Source: Pelagibacteraceae bacterium AG-426-I15 | GTDB taxonomy: Bacteria; Pseudomonadota; Alphaproteobacteria; Pelagibacterales; Pelagibacteraceae | Assembly (NCBI GenBank): GCA_003213135.1 | Contig: QCNT01000001.1 | Coordinates: 124,001 to 188,000, forward strand | DNA length: 64,000 nucleotides | Reading direction: 5' to 3' | Shown: positions 26,685 through 35,524 of the stretch, piece after piece | How the letters are laid out: every line of letters begins with the position of its first letter | Numbering within the stretch: the stretch's first letter is position 1 | Position numbers and translations under genes: made by a program | The notes under the pieces: generated by a model | Seen by the model: only the letters and a program-made list of their open reading frames with translations | Told to the model about the DNA's origin: nothing | Database searches by the model: none

Positions 26685-26979
26685 CGAACGAAAAAAATCC
26701 TTTGAAAAAAAATTTGCTCACGATGAAGAGTTGAAATTCAAAGTTGCCTCAAGAAGGAATAAATACCTTGGTCAATGGGTATCTCAAAAACTTGGTTATG
26801 GTGTTGAGAAAGAAAAAGAATATATTCAATCAGTTATAAAAGCAGATTTTCAAGAAGCAGGCGATGAAGATGTTTTTAGAAAAATAAAAGCAGATTTAAA
26901 AGATCATAGTGTTTCAGATGAAGATATAAGAAACAAAATGAAAGAACTTGATGAAAAAGCTAAGTCTGATTTTATTTAG
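26671..26979 (+). CDS. DUF1476 protein, alphaproteobacterial F1-ATPase inhibitor zeta subunit
   Basis: A 102-aa soluble helical protein matching DUF1476: FDERKKSFEKKFAHDEELKFKVASRRNK at the start, then LGQWVSQKLG and ADFQEAGDEDVFRKI. In Paracoccus the homologue (zeta) is a natural inhibitor of F1-ATPase, with the inhibitory part at the N-terminus. The family is essentially alphaproteobacterial, which supports the taxonomic call. Inhibitory activity varies among species, so it is not assured here. It lies within the cutA chain and overlaps the nuclease gene by 29 bases. Confidence 0.9.
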   Translation: MEKFDERKKSFEKKFAHDEELKFKVASRRNKYLGQWVSQKLGYGVEKEKEYIQSVIKADFQEAGDEDVFRKIKADLKDHSVSDEDIRNKMKELDEKAKSDFI

Positions 26980-27502
26980 TTTAATATTATTTTTAAAATC
27001 TTTTGCAAGTGCTGGAGAATTCATTCATGGAAAATTAAGAATTGTAGATGGCGATTCAATTGTAATTAATAATCAAAAAATTAGATTATGGGGAATTGAT
27101 GCGCCAGAAATGAAACAAATTTGTAAAAATGAATTTAAAAAAAATTATAATTGTGGGATAGAAAGTAAAAAGTCATTAGAAAGGGCAATTTTAGAAAAAC
27201 TGCCTAAGCCAAAAAATCTTAATGTAAAATATGAACCCAATAATGAAGTTTGGTGCATTACAAAAGGAAAAGATAGATATAAAAGAATATTAGGTATATG
27301 TGCCGTCGAACAAAATGATTTACTAATGCCAATCAATGATTATACATTAAATGCATGGATGGTAAGGTTTGGGCATGCTGTTGCATATATTAGATATTCT
27401 AAATTATATAAAGAATTTGAGGAAGAAGCCAAAACAAATAAACGTGGAGTGTGGCGAGGTGAATTTGAAAGACCAGAACAATGGAGAAGAAAAAATAAAT
27501 AA
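26951..27502 (+). CDS. Secreted thermonuclease-like (SNase-fold) protein
   Basis: A staphylococcal-nuclease-fold protein with an N-terminal signal peptide (KKLSLILFSLILFLKSFASA). The track uses TTG 26948; the next codon is ATG 26951, which I prefer (183 aa). Seen: VDGDSIVI (calcium-site Asp), IRLWGIDAPE (catalytic Arg and Glu region) and RYKRILGIC (second Arg region). It is probably exported and might degrade nucleic acids in the periplasm, though nuclease activity is not shown. A conserved tail KRGVWRGEFERPEQWR is typical of this family. Confidence 0.85.
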   Translation: MKKLSLILFSLILFLKSFASAGEFIHGKLRIVDGDSIVINNQKIRLWGIDAPEMKQICKNEFKKNYNCGIESKKSLERAILEKLPKPKNLNVKYEPNNEVWCITKGKDRYKRILGICAVEQNDLLMPINDYTLNAWMVRFGHAVAYIRYSKLYKEFEEEAKTNKRGVWRGEFERPEQWRRKNK

Positions 27503-27516
27503 TTTATAATGTTTAG

Positions 27517-28116
27517 GTGATTCGAAAAACAAATCTTTATTTATTAACTTTATTATTCTTTCTCGCTGCTTGTTCATCTGTTCCCAAAAACACTAAAAAT
27601 AGTTGTGCAATCTTTGAAGATCGATATTTGTGGTATAAGCACACCAAGAAAGTCGAAGAAAAGTGGGGCGTTCCAGTTTATATTCAGTTAGCTTTTGTAA
27701 AAAAAGAAAGTGATTTCAATTGGCTTGCAAAACCACCTCGTCACAAATTATTCAAAGTAATCCCGTATAAACGTAAATCTAGCTCTTTTGGATATTCCCA
27801 AGCTGTTAAAGGTACCTGGAAGCAATATAAAAACGAAACGGGAAACAAGTTGGCAACTAGGGCAAGATTTAAAGACTCTGTAGATTTTATCGGATGGTAT
27901 GTAAACAAATCTCACAAAATGCTTAGGATACCCAAGAACGATGCTTACCGACAATATTTGGCTTACTACAAGGGCTGGGGAGATTATAAGAACTATTCAA
28001 AGGATAGAAAAGCAATCATCTACGCAAGATCTACAAAGGATATAGCTAACGAGTATAGAAAACAGCTTACGAGATGTAAGGATAAGCTAAGTAGAAAAAA
28101 ATATATTATTTACTAA
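27517..28116 (+). CDS. Lytic-transglycosylase-like (SLT fold) lipoprotein
   Basis: A 199-aa protein starting at GTG. A lipobox LFFLAAC at about residues 13-19 predicts a lipid-anchored periplasmic protein. The mature part has a goose-lysozyme/SLT pattern: VPVYIQLAFVKKESDFNW with the presumed catalytic Glu, then SSSFGYSQAVKGTWKQYK and AYYKGWGDY. This would cleave peptidoglycan glycan strands. The match is by motif only. It ends the cutA chain and its 3' end overlaps the opposing RND pump gene by 11 bases. Confidence 0.8.
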   Translation: MIRKTNLYLLTLLFFLAACSSVPKNTKNSCAIFEDRYLWYKHTKKVEEKWGVPVYIQLAFVKKESDFNWLAKPPRHKLFKVIPYKRKSSSFGYSQAVKGTWKQYKNETGNKLATRARFKDSVDFIGWYVNKSHKMLRIPKNDAYRQYLAYYKGWGDYKNYSKDRKAIIYARSTKDIANEYRKQLTRCKDKLSRKKYIIY

Positions 28117-31100
28117 ATTCTTTATTCAATTGAATGTCAACTTCATCTAATCTTTTAGAATTTTTACAAAGTAATAAATAAAATACTGGAGTAGTAAATA
28201 AAGTTAGAAAAGTACTAATCAGCATTCCACCAAATATTGTACAGCCTACAGCCAGCCTTATTCCTTCCCCAGCCCCTGGGCCTATATTTCCAATAATTAG
28301 AGGCACCATTGCGATAAGGGTTGATAAACTTGTCATCATAATAGGCCTAAATCTTCTTAAACAAGACTCTATAATAGCATTTTCAACACTTTTGCCTTTT
28401 ACTCTCAGCTGGTTTGCCCAATCAACTATTAGAATACTGTTCTTAGTTGCTATACCAATCAATACAATCAGAGCAATTTGTGAAAAAATATTTATAGTAC
28501 TATTAAATAAAAGAATAAATATTAATCCACCTAAAGCTGCCAAAGGCACAGTTAACATAACCACAAAAGGTTGGCGCCACGCATTAAAAGTACCAGCCAT
28601 TACTAGATATGCGCTAACTAAAGCTAAACAAAAAATTATTACCAATTCACTGGATGCTTCTTTTAAGTCTAATGATTTACCTTTATAAAAAATTCCAGCT
28701 GAAGGGGCTTTTTTATCAATAGTTTTCTCAATAAAATTCAATGCTTCATTCAAAGTATATCCTCCTGTTAGCCTAGCTGTTAACGTTATAGATTTTGATC
28801 TTTGAAAACGTGTCAATAATTTCGGCGAACCTTTCTCTTGAAAACTTACTACATTTGCTAAAGAGACTAATTTTCCCGTAGTATCAGAACGCACATAAAT
28901 TTTACTTAAACTTTCAGTCTTTCTCCTATCTTCGAGATCTGCCTGCAAAATTATTGGATATTCTTTACCATCTTCATTTAGCGAAGTAACAGTTTTTCCT
29001 GAAAATAATGTTTCTATAGATTTTCCAATTGCTTGAATAGATAAACCAAGATCTTTTGCTTTATTTTCGTCTACGATCAACTGTACCTCAGGTTTATTTT
29101 TTGTATAGTCAGAGGTTATATCTGCCAAACCTCTGTTTTTTCTTAATTCTTTCATTACGGAGTTTTGCCATTTGTAAAGACTTTCGTAGGAAGGCCCTGT
29201 CATAGTTACCACGACAGGTTTTTGATAATTGCTTACACGAACAGAATTCGGTGTAAGCGGAAATGCCATTGTTCCTGGAACTGTTACAATTTTGCCTATA
29301 GCTTTTCTGACAATTACTTGCGCACTATCTTTTCTGTCTTTCCAGTTGTCTAATAGGGCTATAATGATAAAACTATTATAAGACTGAGACGATCTACCAA
29401 ATCCAGGTACTCTCATAATTAATTTTTGATAAGACTCTTTTTCATCTTGTAAAAGAGGTAATAGTCTTTTTTCAACTTTTTCTGCTTTGTCAACTGTATA
29501 TTCAAAAGATGAGGACTCGTCAGTTTTTCCAAAAACTAAATAAACTCCTCTATCTGGATTTCTTTCAAGTAATGTTTTTGGTGTAATTTCAAATAGAAAA
29601 GCAGCAAATCCAACTACGAAAACCATAAACCAAACAATTGTCTTTGGTTTTTTTATCCAATATCTTAATGTCTCGTAGTAAAATTCTCCAAAAGAATCAA
29701 ACAACCTCTCAAACTTTATAAGTATCTTTGATGTGCGTTTCTTTTTGTTGAGCAATTTTGAACCCAACATAGGAGCAATCGAAAGAGCTGTGAATGTGCT
29801 TATTACAATTGTTATAGAAAGTGTAATTGCCATTTCTCTGAATAAAGTACCGCTTATACCCCCAATAAATAATAAAGGAGCAAATGTTGCTAAAAGTATT
29901 ATACTTGTTGACAAAATTGCAAAAATAACATTTTTAGATCCTGTTGCTGCAGCACTTAGAGAAGAGTCTCCTTGTTCAACTCTATGGTAAATTGATTCAG
30001 TCATAACAACACTGTCATCGGTTACAATTGCAACACTTAAAATTATTGCTAAAAGAGTAAAAACATTAATTGTAAGACCAAAAATCCATAAACCAAGACA
30101 TGCTCCAATTAGACTAACAGGAAGTGTTATTGCAGGAACAATGGTCGCTCTTATATTTCCTAAAAAAAGATAAATAATTCCCACAACCAAACAAAGTGCC
30201 AAGATAATTGACTGATAGCACATTTGTATAGCCTCTTTAATATAAGTTGCCCTATCAAAACTAACTGATATTTTAAGACCATCCGGCAATGTTCTGTTTA
30301 ACTCTTTCATTTTATTTCTAATATTTTTTGATAGTGTTACTGTACTTTCATTAGTTCTTGCATAAATACCAATCCCAACTGTGTTTTCATTCAAAGCATC
30401 AGGACTTTGGGCTTTGAATAATGTTTTCTCTGAAACAGGACCATATTTTACGTCACCCAAATCTCCCAGAGTTAAAGTTTTTCCCTTAATTTTTTTTATA
30501 GGCAATTTTTTTATTGATTGAATATCAGTGTAGGTTTTTCCAAGATCAAGTGTAAGGTCTACATTGTTAGATTCAATTGTGCCTGCGGGAACTGCAACAT
30601 TATTTTTTCTTATCGAGCTTTCAACTTCTCTTATATCTAAATCATTAGCACTAAGTTTTACTGGGTTTAGATAAACTCTAACTGCTTTTTCATTTATTCC
30701 TCCAACAATAACTCTGCCAGTACCAGGAACAGAGCTAAATGCATCTACTAAGTTTCTTTTTACATAATCACCAATATCTAGAGAGTCCCATGATGTACTA
30801 CTTACTGATATCCACATGCTTGTAGAAAAACCAGCTGATGCCTTTCTCACTTCTGGAGCTTTGCTATCTTCAGGCAGGTTGTCAATAATTCTAGCTATTC
30901 TCTCACGAATATCATTCGCAGCATCATCAATATCTATTGATGTAAAAAATTCTATTTTTATTGTGCTTCTACCAATTTCAGAGAGTGTATCAATTGATTT
31001 AATGCCTTCTGCCCCACCAACTGCTAATTCAATTGGTTCAGATATTTCCGAGGCAATAATTGAAGGGCTTGCACCTGTATATTTTGTAGAAATAACAACT

Positions 31101-31237
31101 TCTGGTGGCTGAAGGTTTTTCGGTAACTCTCTAGTACTCAGTTCAAAAAAAGTATATAGGCCAAAAATTACAAGCAAAAGAGAAAACACAGCGCTTAAAA
31201 CTGGTCTTTTTATATTTAACAAACAAAAATTGTGCAT
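28106..31237 (-). CDS. RND-family efflux transporter permease (HAE1/AcrB-like)
   Basis: A 1043-aa inner-membrane proton-driven exporter. N-terminal TM1 (RPVLSAVFSLLLVIFGLYTF) is followed by a large periplasmic domain, a TM block, a second periplasmic domain and a final TM block, the usual 12-TM duplicated layout. The proton-relay Asp pair is present in TM4 (VAIVTDDSVVMTESI). Internal matches include the C-terminal GIATKNSILIVDWANQ and RRFRPIMMTSL. A membrane-fusion protein is encoded 1 base upstream. No TolC-like gene is in the window. Substrate unknown. Confidence 0.94.
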   Translation of the reverse strand: MHNFCLLNIKRPVLSAVFSLLLVIFGLYTFFELSTRELPKNLQPPEVVISTKYTGASPSIIASEISEPIELAVGGAEGIKSIDTLSEIGRSTIKIEFFTSIDIDDAANDIRERIARIIDNLPEDSKAPEVRKASAGFSTSMWISVSSTSWDSLDIGDYVKRNLVDAFSSVPGTGRVIVGGINEKAVRVYLNPVKLSANDLDIREVESSIRKNNVAVPAGTIESNNVDLTLDLGKTYTDIQSIKKLPIKKIKGKTLTLGDLGDVKYGPVSEKTLFKAQSPDALNENTVGIGIYARTNESTVTLSKNIRNKMKELNRTLPDGLKISVSFDRATYIKEAIQMCYQSIILALCLVVGIIYLFLGNIRATIVPAITLPVSLIGACLGLWIFGLTINVFTLLAIILSVAIVTDDSVVMTESIYHRVEQGDSSLSAAATGSKNVIFAILSTSIILLATFAPLLFIGGISGTLFREMAITLSITIVISTFTALSIAPMLGSKLLNKKKRTSKILIKFERLFDSFGEFYYETLRYWIKKPKTIVWFMVFVVGFAAFLFEITPKTLLERNPDRGVYLVFGKTDESSSFEYTVDKAEKVEKRLLPLLQDEKESYQKLIMRVPGFGRSSQSYNSFIIIALLDNWKDRKDSAQVIVRKAIGKIVTVPGTMAFPLTPNSVRVSNYQKPVVVTMTGPSYESLYKWQNSVMKELRKNRGLADITSDYTKNKPEVQLIVDENKAKDLGLSIQAIGKSIETLFSGKTVTSLNEDGKEYPIILQADLEDRRKTESLSKIYVRSDTTGKLVSLANVVSFQEKGSPKLLTRFQRSKSITLTARLTGGYTLNEALNFIEKTIDKKAPSAGIFYKGKSLDLKEASSELVIIFCLALVSAYLVMAGTFNAWRQPFVVMLTVPLAALGGLIFILLFNSTINIFSQIALIVLIGIATKNSILIVDWANQLRVKGKSVENAIIESCLRRFRPIMMTSLSTLIAMVPLIIGNIGPGAGEGIRLAVGCTIFGGMLISTFLTLFTTPVFYLLLCKNSKRLDEVDIQLNKEFSK

Positions 31238-31238
31238 G

Positions 31239-32102
31239 TTATTTAATCAGAGGTTTAATTGTCATACCATCAGCCAATCTTGCCAAACCTTCTTTTACGA
31301 TTTTATCATTTACGCTTAGGCCCTCTAATATCTCTAAGTTTCCACTTTTTCTAATTCCTGTTTTAACTTCGGTCTTTTTAATCTTATTATTATCTAAAAT
31401 TTTATAAACATATTTCTTTTTATCCTCAAAAATTATACTTGTGTCTGCAACAGAAAGTGCATCTTTTTCATTATACAAAACCTCTATGTCTAATAACGAT
31501 CCTGGTAAAATCTCTAAATTTTCATTGCCGATCTGTGCTCTGGCTAATATACTACGTGTTTGAGCATCAACTCTAGACGCATGGGAAATAACAATACCTT
31601 TATATATTTTATTTTTATAAGCTAAAAATTTTGCGCTAACCTTCAAATTTTTTTTCAAAACAGAGGCAAAAACTTCAGGAATTTGCAAATCGCACAATAT
31701 TTTTTTTGAATCATCGAGAGTAACAATTATAGAATCCGTTCCTAATATTGAGGAGCTTATGCCACGAGTACCTACCGTTCCTGCAAAAGGCGCTGTAATT
31801 GTTTTGTTTTGGAGTTTTGCTATTATTTCACCTTTTTTAATTGCCTGAAATCTAATTGGTTCTAAAAGCTCGCTTTTTTTTATTTTAAAAGATGTCGTTT
31901 TACTACTCAAAGCAGTACAATAGCTTTCAATTGTCTTACTAAATTTTTTTTGCGAAACTATTTCAACTACTACTCCTGGGGGCGGTCGTTTCCCGAATTT
32001 TTTTTTAAAATAGACGCCCATAGCAGTTCTTCCACCAATTACAGTAGCAATTATGATAAAAAATATTATTATACCGATAGTTACTTTTTTGGATCTTTTC
32101 AT
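31239..32102 (-). CDS. RND efflux periplasmic adaptor (membrane fusion protein)
   Basis: A HlyD/AcrA-family adaptor bridging the RND pump to an outer-membrane channel. An N-terminal membrane anchor (VTIGIIIFFIIIATVIGG) precedes short lipoyl/hairpin and beta-barrel regions (KGEIIAKLQNKTITAPFAGTVG, then LLDIEVLYNE). The track start at 32123 is too early. ATG 32102 (MKRSKKV) gives a classic ATGA overlap with sseA and 287 aa. It is short for the family because the coiled-coil hairpin is nearly absent. Paired with the downstream pump gene. Confidence 0.9.
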   Translation of the reverse strand: MKRSKKVTIGIIIFFIIIATVIGGRTAMGVYFKKKFGKRPPPGVVVEIVSQKKFSKTIESYCTALSSKTTSFKIKKSELLEPIRFQAIKKGEIIAKLQNKTITAPFAGTVGTRGISSSILGTDSIIVTLDDSKKILCDLQIPEVFASVLKKNLKVSAKFLAYKNKIYKGIVISHASRVDAQTRSILARAQIGNENLEILPGSLLDIEVLYNEKDALSVADTSIIFEDKKKYVYKILDNNKIKKTEVKTGIRKSGNLEILEGLSVNDKIVKEGLARLADGMTIKPLIK

Positions 32103-32938
32103 TTCATTCCGTATTCTGACCACGAGCCATCATAAATCACAGCATTTTTACCACTTATGATAGAATATGCTAGGCCTAAAACACAAGCTGTAATTCCGGA
32201 ACCACAAGTAAAAACTATAGGCTTAGAAATATCCACCTTGTTTTGGCTGAAAATTTTGCTTAATTCATCCTTTGTCTTGAAAGTATTTGTCTCGGGGTTA
32301 ATACAATCTTTAAATGGAATATTTTTTGAACCTATAATACAGCCTTTCTTTAAACCGGGACGTGGTTCATCCACTTTTCCCTCAAATCGATCACGACCTC
32401 TGGCATCAACAGTTTGAAAAGAACTCTTTTTAATATTTTCCTCTATTTGTTTTTTATTCTTAATCCATCCAGTATTTTCACTCACTTTATATCTACTTTT
32501 GGGATTTAATTTATTTATGTTGCTAAACTTCCCGGGATCCTTATCTGCCTCATGAGTAGTAGGCTTATTTTCCTTTAACCACTTTTTCATACCTCCGTCC
32601 AAAACAGAAACTTTTTGATGGCCAAAATATTTTAAAGCAAACCACAATCTACACGAGCTGTAGGTATCGCTATAATCATAAATAATAATATGGTCATCGT
32701 TTCGGATTCCAAAAGAACCAAGCATTTTAGCCCAATAATCCGAATTACTCATCATATGAGGGTACGGCGAGTTTTTATCAGAGTGTTCATCAACATCCCA
32801 AAAGATAGCTCCTTCAATATGTTTTTCCATATATTCTTTTTTTGCGCTTCTTTTAGATGAAGGCATATGCCAACTAGCATCAAATACTTTTGTTTTATTT
32901 AAATTTTTTTCAAGCCACTCTGTAGTTACTAAATTCAT
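32099..32938 (-). CDS. sseA: SseA-like 3-mercaptopyruvate/thiosulfate sulfurtransferase
   Basis: A 279-aa tandem-rhodanese protein. The first, inactive rhodanese carries FDASWHMPSSKR and GAIFWDVDEHSD. The second carries the active-site loop TCGSGITACVLGLA; CGSG(I/V)TA is the mercaptopyruvate-type loop. It would move sulfane sulfur to cyanide or thiol acceptors. It abuts msrA (no spacer) and overlaps the adaptor gene by 4 bases, so sulfur and efflux genes form one leftward transcript. Confidence 0.93.
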   Translation of the reverse strand: MNLVTTEWLEKNLNKTKVFDASWHMPSSKRSAKKEYMEKHIEGAIFWDVDEHSDKNSPYPHMMSNSDYWAKMLGSFGIRNDDHIIIYDYSDTYSSCRLWFALKYFGHQKVSVLDGGMKKWLKENKPTTHEADKDPGKFSNINKLNPKSRYKVSENTGWIKNKKQIEENIKKSSFQTVDARGRDRFEGKVDEPRPGLKKGCIIGSKNIPFKDCINPETNTFKTKDELSKIFSQNKVDISKPIVFTCGSGITACVLGLAYSIISGKNAVIYDGSWSEYGMK

Positions 32939-33385
32939 TTAATATTTTTTTTTTAAATAATATTGATGATACTCTTCTGCTGGTTGATATAGTTTTTCTT
33001 TTGATATATTTGTGACTATATTTCCGTTAAATTTTTTATTAAACTCATCTTTAATTCTTTCAGCAACCTTCTTTTGATTTTCATCTTTGTAGAAAATTTC
33101 AGATCTATATTGACTTCCAATATCTGGGCCTTGCATATTCAGCTGGGTAGGATCATGAATTTGAAAAAAAAATTTAACAAGTTCCTCGTAAGAAACTATA
33201 TTATCATCGAACTCAACTTTTACAGTTTCCGCATGGTTTGTTGAACCAGAGCAAACTTTTTCATAGGTTGTATTTGGATCGTCTCCACCACAATATCCAA
33301 CCTCGGTATTCTTGACGCCTTTAATTTTTTCAAATTTTAACTGAGGTCCCCAAAAACATCCAAGAGAAAAAAAAGCAATTTTCAT
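32939..33385 (-). CDS. msrA: MsrA, peptide methionine-(S)-sulfoxide reductase
   Basis: A 148-aa repair enzyme reducing S-methionine sulfoxide in proteins. The catalytic Cys is in the GCFWG motif (FFSLGCFWGPQLKFEKIKG), followed by VGYCGGDDPNTTYEKVCSGSTNHAETV and the conserved Glu/Tyr residues (YHQYYL at the end). This is a compact MsrA without long extensions. It heads the msrA-sseA-adaptor-pump run and is divergent from a DMT permease. Confidence 0.95.
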   Translation of the reverse strand: MKIAFFSLGCFWGPQLKFEKIKGVKNTEVGYCGGDDPNTTYEKVCSGSTNHAETVKVEFDDNIVSYEELVKFFFQIHDPTQLNMQGPDIGSQYRSEIFYKDENQKKVAERIKDEFNKKFNGNIVTNISKEKLYQPAEEYHQYYLKKKY

Positions 33386-33432
33386 TGTTTTAAAATTCTA
33401 ATATGTTATTCCATTTAATTAAAGGTGGTAAT

Positions 33433-34317
33433 ATGCTCACAAAATCGCAATTAGCAATTCTTTATATGATCGCAAGCGTCGCTTGCTTCAGTATTATGGA
33501 CATAATTGTTAAATATCTTAAAGATGTGCCATTTGGGCAAGTACTTTTTATGCGTTTTGCATTTGGCATGATACCTATAGTTCTGCTAATACCGAGAGAA
33601 AAAATTTTTACTTTCTATAAAACAAGAAGACCTGGCCTCCATGCTTGGAGAGCATGTTGGGGCGCAATAGCTATTGTAGCATTGTTCATAGGACTTAGAA
33701 ATGTTGAGTTAGCCGACTGCATCTCTTTAACTTTTCTTGGACCAGTTTTTGTAACAGTTTTATCCGCTCTCTTTCTTGGTGAAAAAATAAGAATGACTAG
33801 AATCTCTGCAATTATTTTAGGGGTAATTGGTGGATTAATAATTATAAGGCCAACTTTTGAAGAATTTAATTTATTTTATTTTATGCCTCTAATTTTTGCA
33901 TTTGGATTTGCACAAGTTGCTTTATCAATTAAATCTTTATCAAAAACTGAACCAAATTATTTAATAGCTTTTTATTTCTCCCTACTATCGATGCTAATCG
34001 GCCTAGCAACTATTATTAATGGTTGGATTTGGCCAAGTTTATTTGAAGCTTTTTTATTTGTTGTTCTGGGATTGGCAGGAGGTTATGCCAATATACTTCT
34101 AACACAATCACTACGTATGGCAGACACAAGTCTTGTAACTCCGATAAAATACTTATCATTGGTTTTTGCAGCAACAGCCGGATATTTTATTTTTGGCGAA
34201 ACGCTCAAGTTAACAACCTTAATTGGTGCCGCATTTATTGTTGCTGGTTCCTATATTATCTTCCGAAGAGAGGAAACTTTAAAAAAACAAGTTGTCCCAA
34301 CAAGATATGAAACCTAA
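33433..34317 (+). CDS. DMT/EamA-family permease
   Basis: A ten-TM drug/metabolite transporter with two EamA repeats (about residues 8-140 and 155-285). The track start (33403) is less likely than ATG 33433, which has a good Shine-Dalgarno AAAGGTGG just upstream and starts at the first TM (MLTKSQLAILYMIASVACFS); length 294 aa. The second repeat ends in GETLKLTTLIGAAFIVAGSYII. Substrate is unknown; DMT members export amino acids and metabolites. It overlaps the alkA-like gene by 11 bases. Confidence 0.9.
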   Translation: MLTKSQLAILYMIASVACFSIMDIIVKYLKDVPFGQVLFMRFAFGMIPIVLLIPREKIFTFYKTRRPGLHAWRACWGAIAIVALFIGLRNVELADCISLTFLGPVFVTVLSALFLGEKIRMTRISAIILGVIGGLIIIRPTFEEFNLFYFMPLIFAFGFAQVALSIKSLSKTEPNYLIAFYFSLLSMLIGLATIINGWIWPSLFEAFLFVVLGLAGGYANILLTQSLRMADTSLVTPIKYLSLVFAATAGYFIFGETLKLTTLIGAAFIVAGSYIIFRREETLKKQVVPTRYET

Positions 34318-34924
34318 ATGGTGGAATAAAGGAAAAAGGCATCTCTCCAACAGAGATAAAGTTATGCGAAAACTTATTGAGGCATACAAAGGACATCTCA
34401 CAACAAGAAAAAATTTCTTTTATTCATTAAGTAGGTCAATAATTTCTCAGCAAATATCAGTCTCTGCTGCAGACTCAGTTTTTTCTAAATTTCAAAAAAA
34501 ATGTAAAGGAAAAATAAGACCAAAAACGGTTTCAAGGTTATCAATATCAGATTTAAGAAAATGTGGTCTTAGCAGAATGAAGGCTAAAGGAATTAAAAGT
34601 TTAGCAAAAAAAATATTAAATAAATCATTTGATCCTAAATTAATAAAAAAAATGTCAGATGAGGATGCAATAAATTACTTATCTTCCTTAAGACAAATAG
34701 GAAGATGGTCAAGCGAAATGGTTTTAATATTCTTTTATAATAGACCAAATATTTGGCCAGTTCAGGATATAGGTTTATTGAGAGCAATTTCAAACAATTA
34801 TAAAAAGAAATATTTTCCTCCAAATTCTTTTATTAAAAAACTTCAAAAAAAATTTTCTCCATTTTGTACTTTAGCTGTTATGGCCTTATGGTATTCAGTT
34901 GATAATGAGCCAGTTCAATATTAA
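34307..34924 (+). CDS. AlkA-like DNA-3-methyladenine glycosylase II (HhH-GPD)
   Basis: A base-excision repair glycosylase for alkylated bases. I start at ATG 34307 rather than the track TTG 34292, giving 205 aa and an 11-base overlap with the permease. The HhH-GPD core shows SIISQQISVSAADSVFSKF, then the hairpin LRQIGRWSSEMVLIF and catalytic Asp in WPVQDIGLLRAI. It lacks the N-terminal domain of E. coli AlkA, like many short homologues. Precise substrate range cannot be read off. Confidence 0.88.
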   Translation: MKPKWWNKGKRHLSNRDKVMRKLIEAYKGHLTTRKNFFYSLSRSIISQQISVSAADSVFSKFQKKCKGKIRPKTVSRLSISDLRKCGLSRMKAKGIKSLAKKILNKSFDPKLIKKMSDEDAINYLSSLRQIGRWSSEMVLIFFYNRPNIWPVQDIGLLRAISNNYKKKYFPPNSFIKKLQKKFSPFCTLAVMALWYSVDNEPVQY

Positions 34925-34963
34925 ATTTATTTACATCTTCTTAAAAATGATTTAATTTTTTCT

Positions 34964-35491
34964 ATGGCTGAAAAACTTTTTATATCCTGGGACGAATACA
35001 ACGCTACTGTTGAAAAATTAGCTATACAAATTCATGAAAATTATAAACCCGATCTTATAATCGGAATAATGAGAGGTGCCGCACCTATCATAGACGTTTT
35101 AAGTCGTATATTTAAATTGAAGTGCGCTTATCTTGCTGTTGAGTCTTACTCAGGAAAAGGAATAGAAGATCAACAAGGAAAGTTAACTTTTTCAAGAGAA
35201 ATGAGTTCTACAGTTCAAAACTTGGGAGGCAATTTGCTTTTGTGTGACGATCTTTCTGACACAGGAGTTACTTTAAATAGAAGTATTGAATGGTTAAAAA
35301 AGTATCCTCCTTTAAAAGGTAAAATTAAATCAATAAAAACTGCAGTGTTATGGAAAAAAGCCAAATCAAGTTTCACTCCAGATTTTTGCGCGATAACACT
35401 CAAAAATAATCCATGGATTGTTCAGCCTTTCGAACGTTATGAAGAGATTAGAATAGAGGAGCTTGAAAAAAAACACAAAAACAAGGGTTAA
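34964..35491 (+). CDS. Purine-type phosphoribosyltransferase
   Basis: A 175-aa type I phosphoribosyltransferase. The PRPP-binding motif is LLLCDDLSDTGVTL, preceded by IIGIMRGAAPIIDVLSRIF. The overall layout resembles Gpt-like xanthine/guanine/hypoxanthine enzymes. A purine permease of the NCS2 family faces it across a shared terminator, which supports purine salvage. The base it uses is not determined. Confidence 0.83.
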   Translation: MAEKLFISWDEYNATVEKLAIQIHENYKPDLIIGIMRGAAPIIDVLSRIFKLKCAYLAVESYSGKGIEDQQGKLTFSREMSSTVQNLGGNLLLCDDLSDTGVTLNRSIEWLKKYPPLKGKIKSIKTAVLWKKAKSSFTPDFCAITLKNNPWIVQPFERYEEIRIEELEKKHKNKG

Positions 35492-35514
35492 ATTAATATC
35501 CAACCCTTGTTTTT
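35477..35514. terminator. bidirectional intrinsic terminator
   Basis: A perfect 13-bp inverted repeat (AAAAACAAGGGTT ... AACCCTTGTTTTT) with a 12-base loop, between the convergent phosphoribosyltransferase and NCS2 permease genes. A-tract and T-tract flanks let it work in both directions. Its left arm includes the last codons of the phosphoribosyltransferase gene. It is the only strong terminator hairpin I found in the window. Confidence 0.85.
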
Positions 35515-35524
35515 AAAAAAACTT

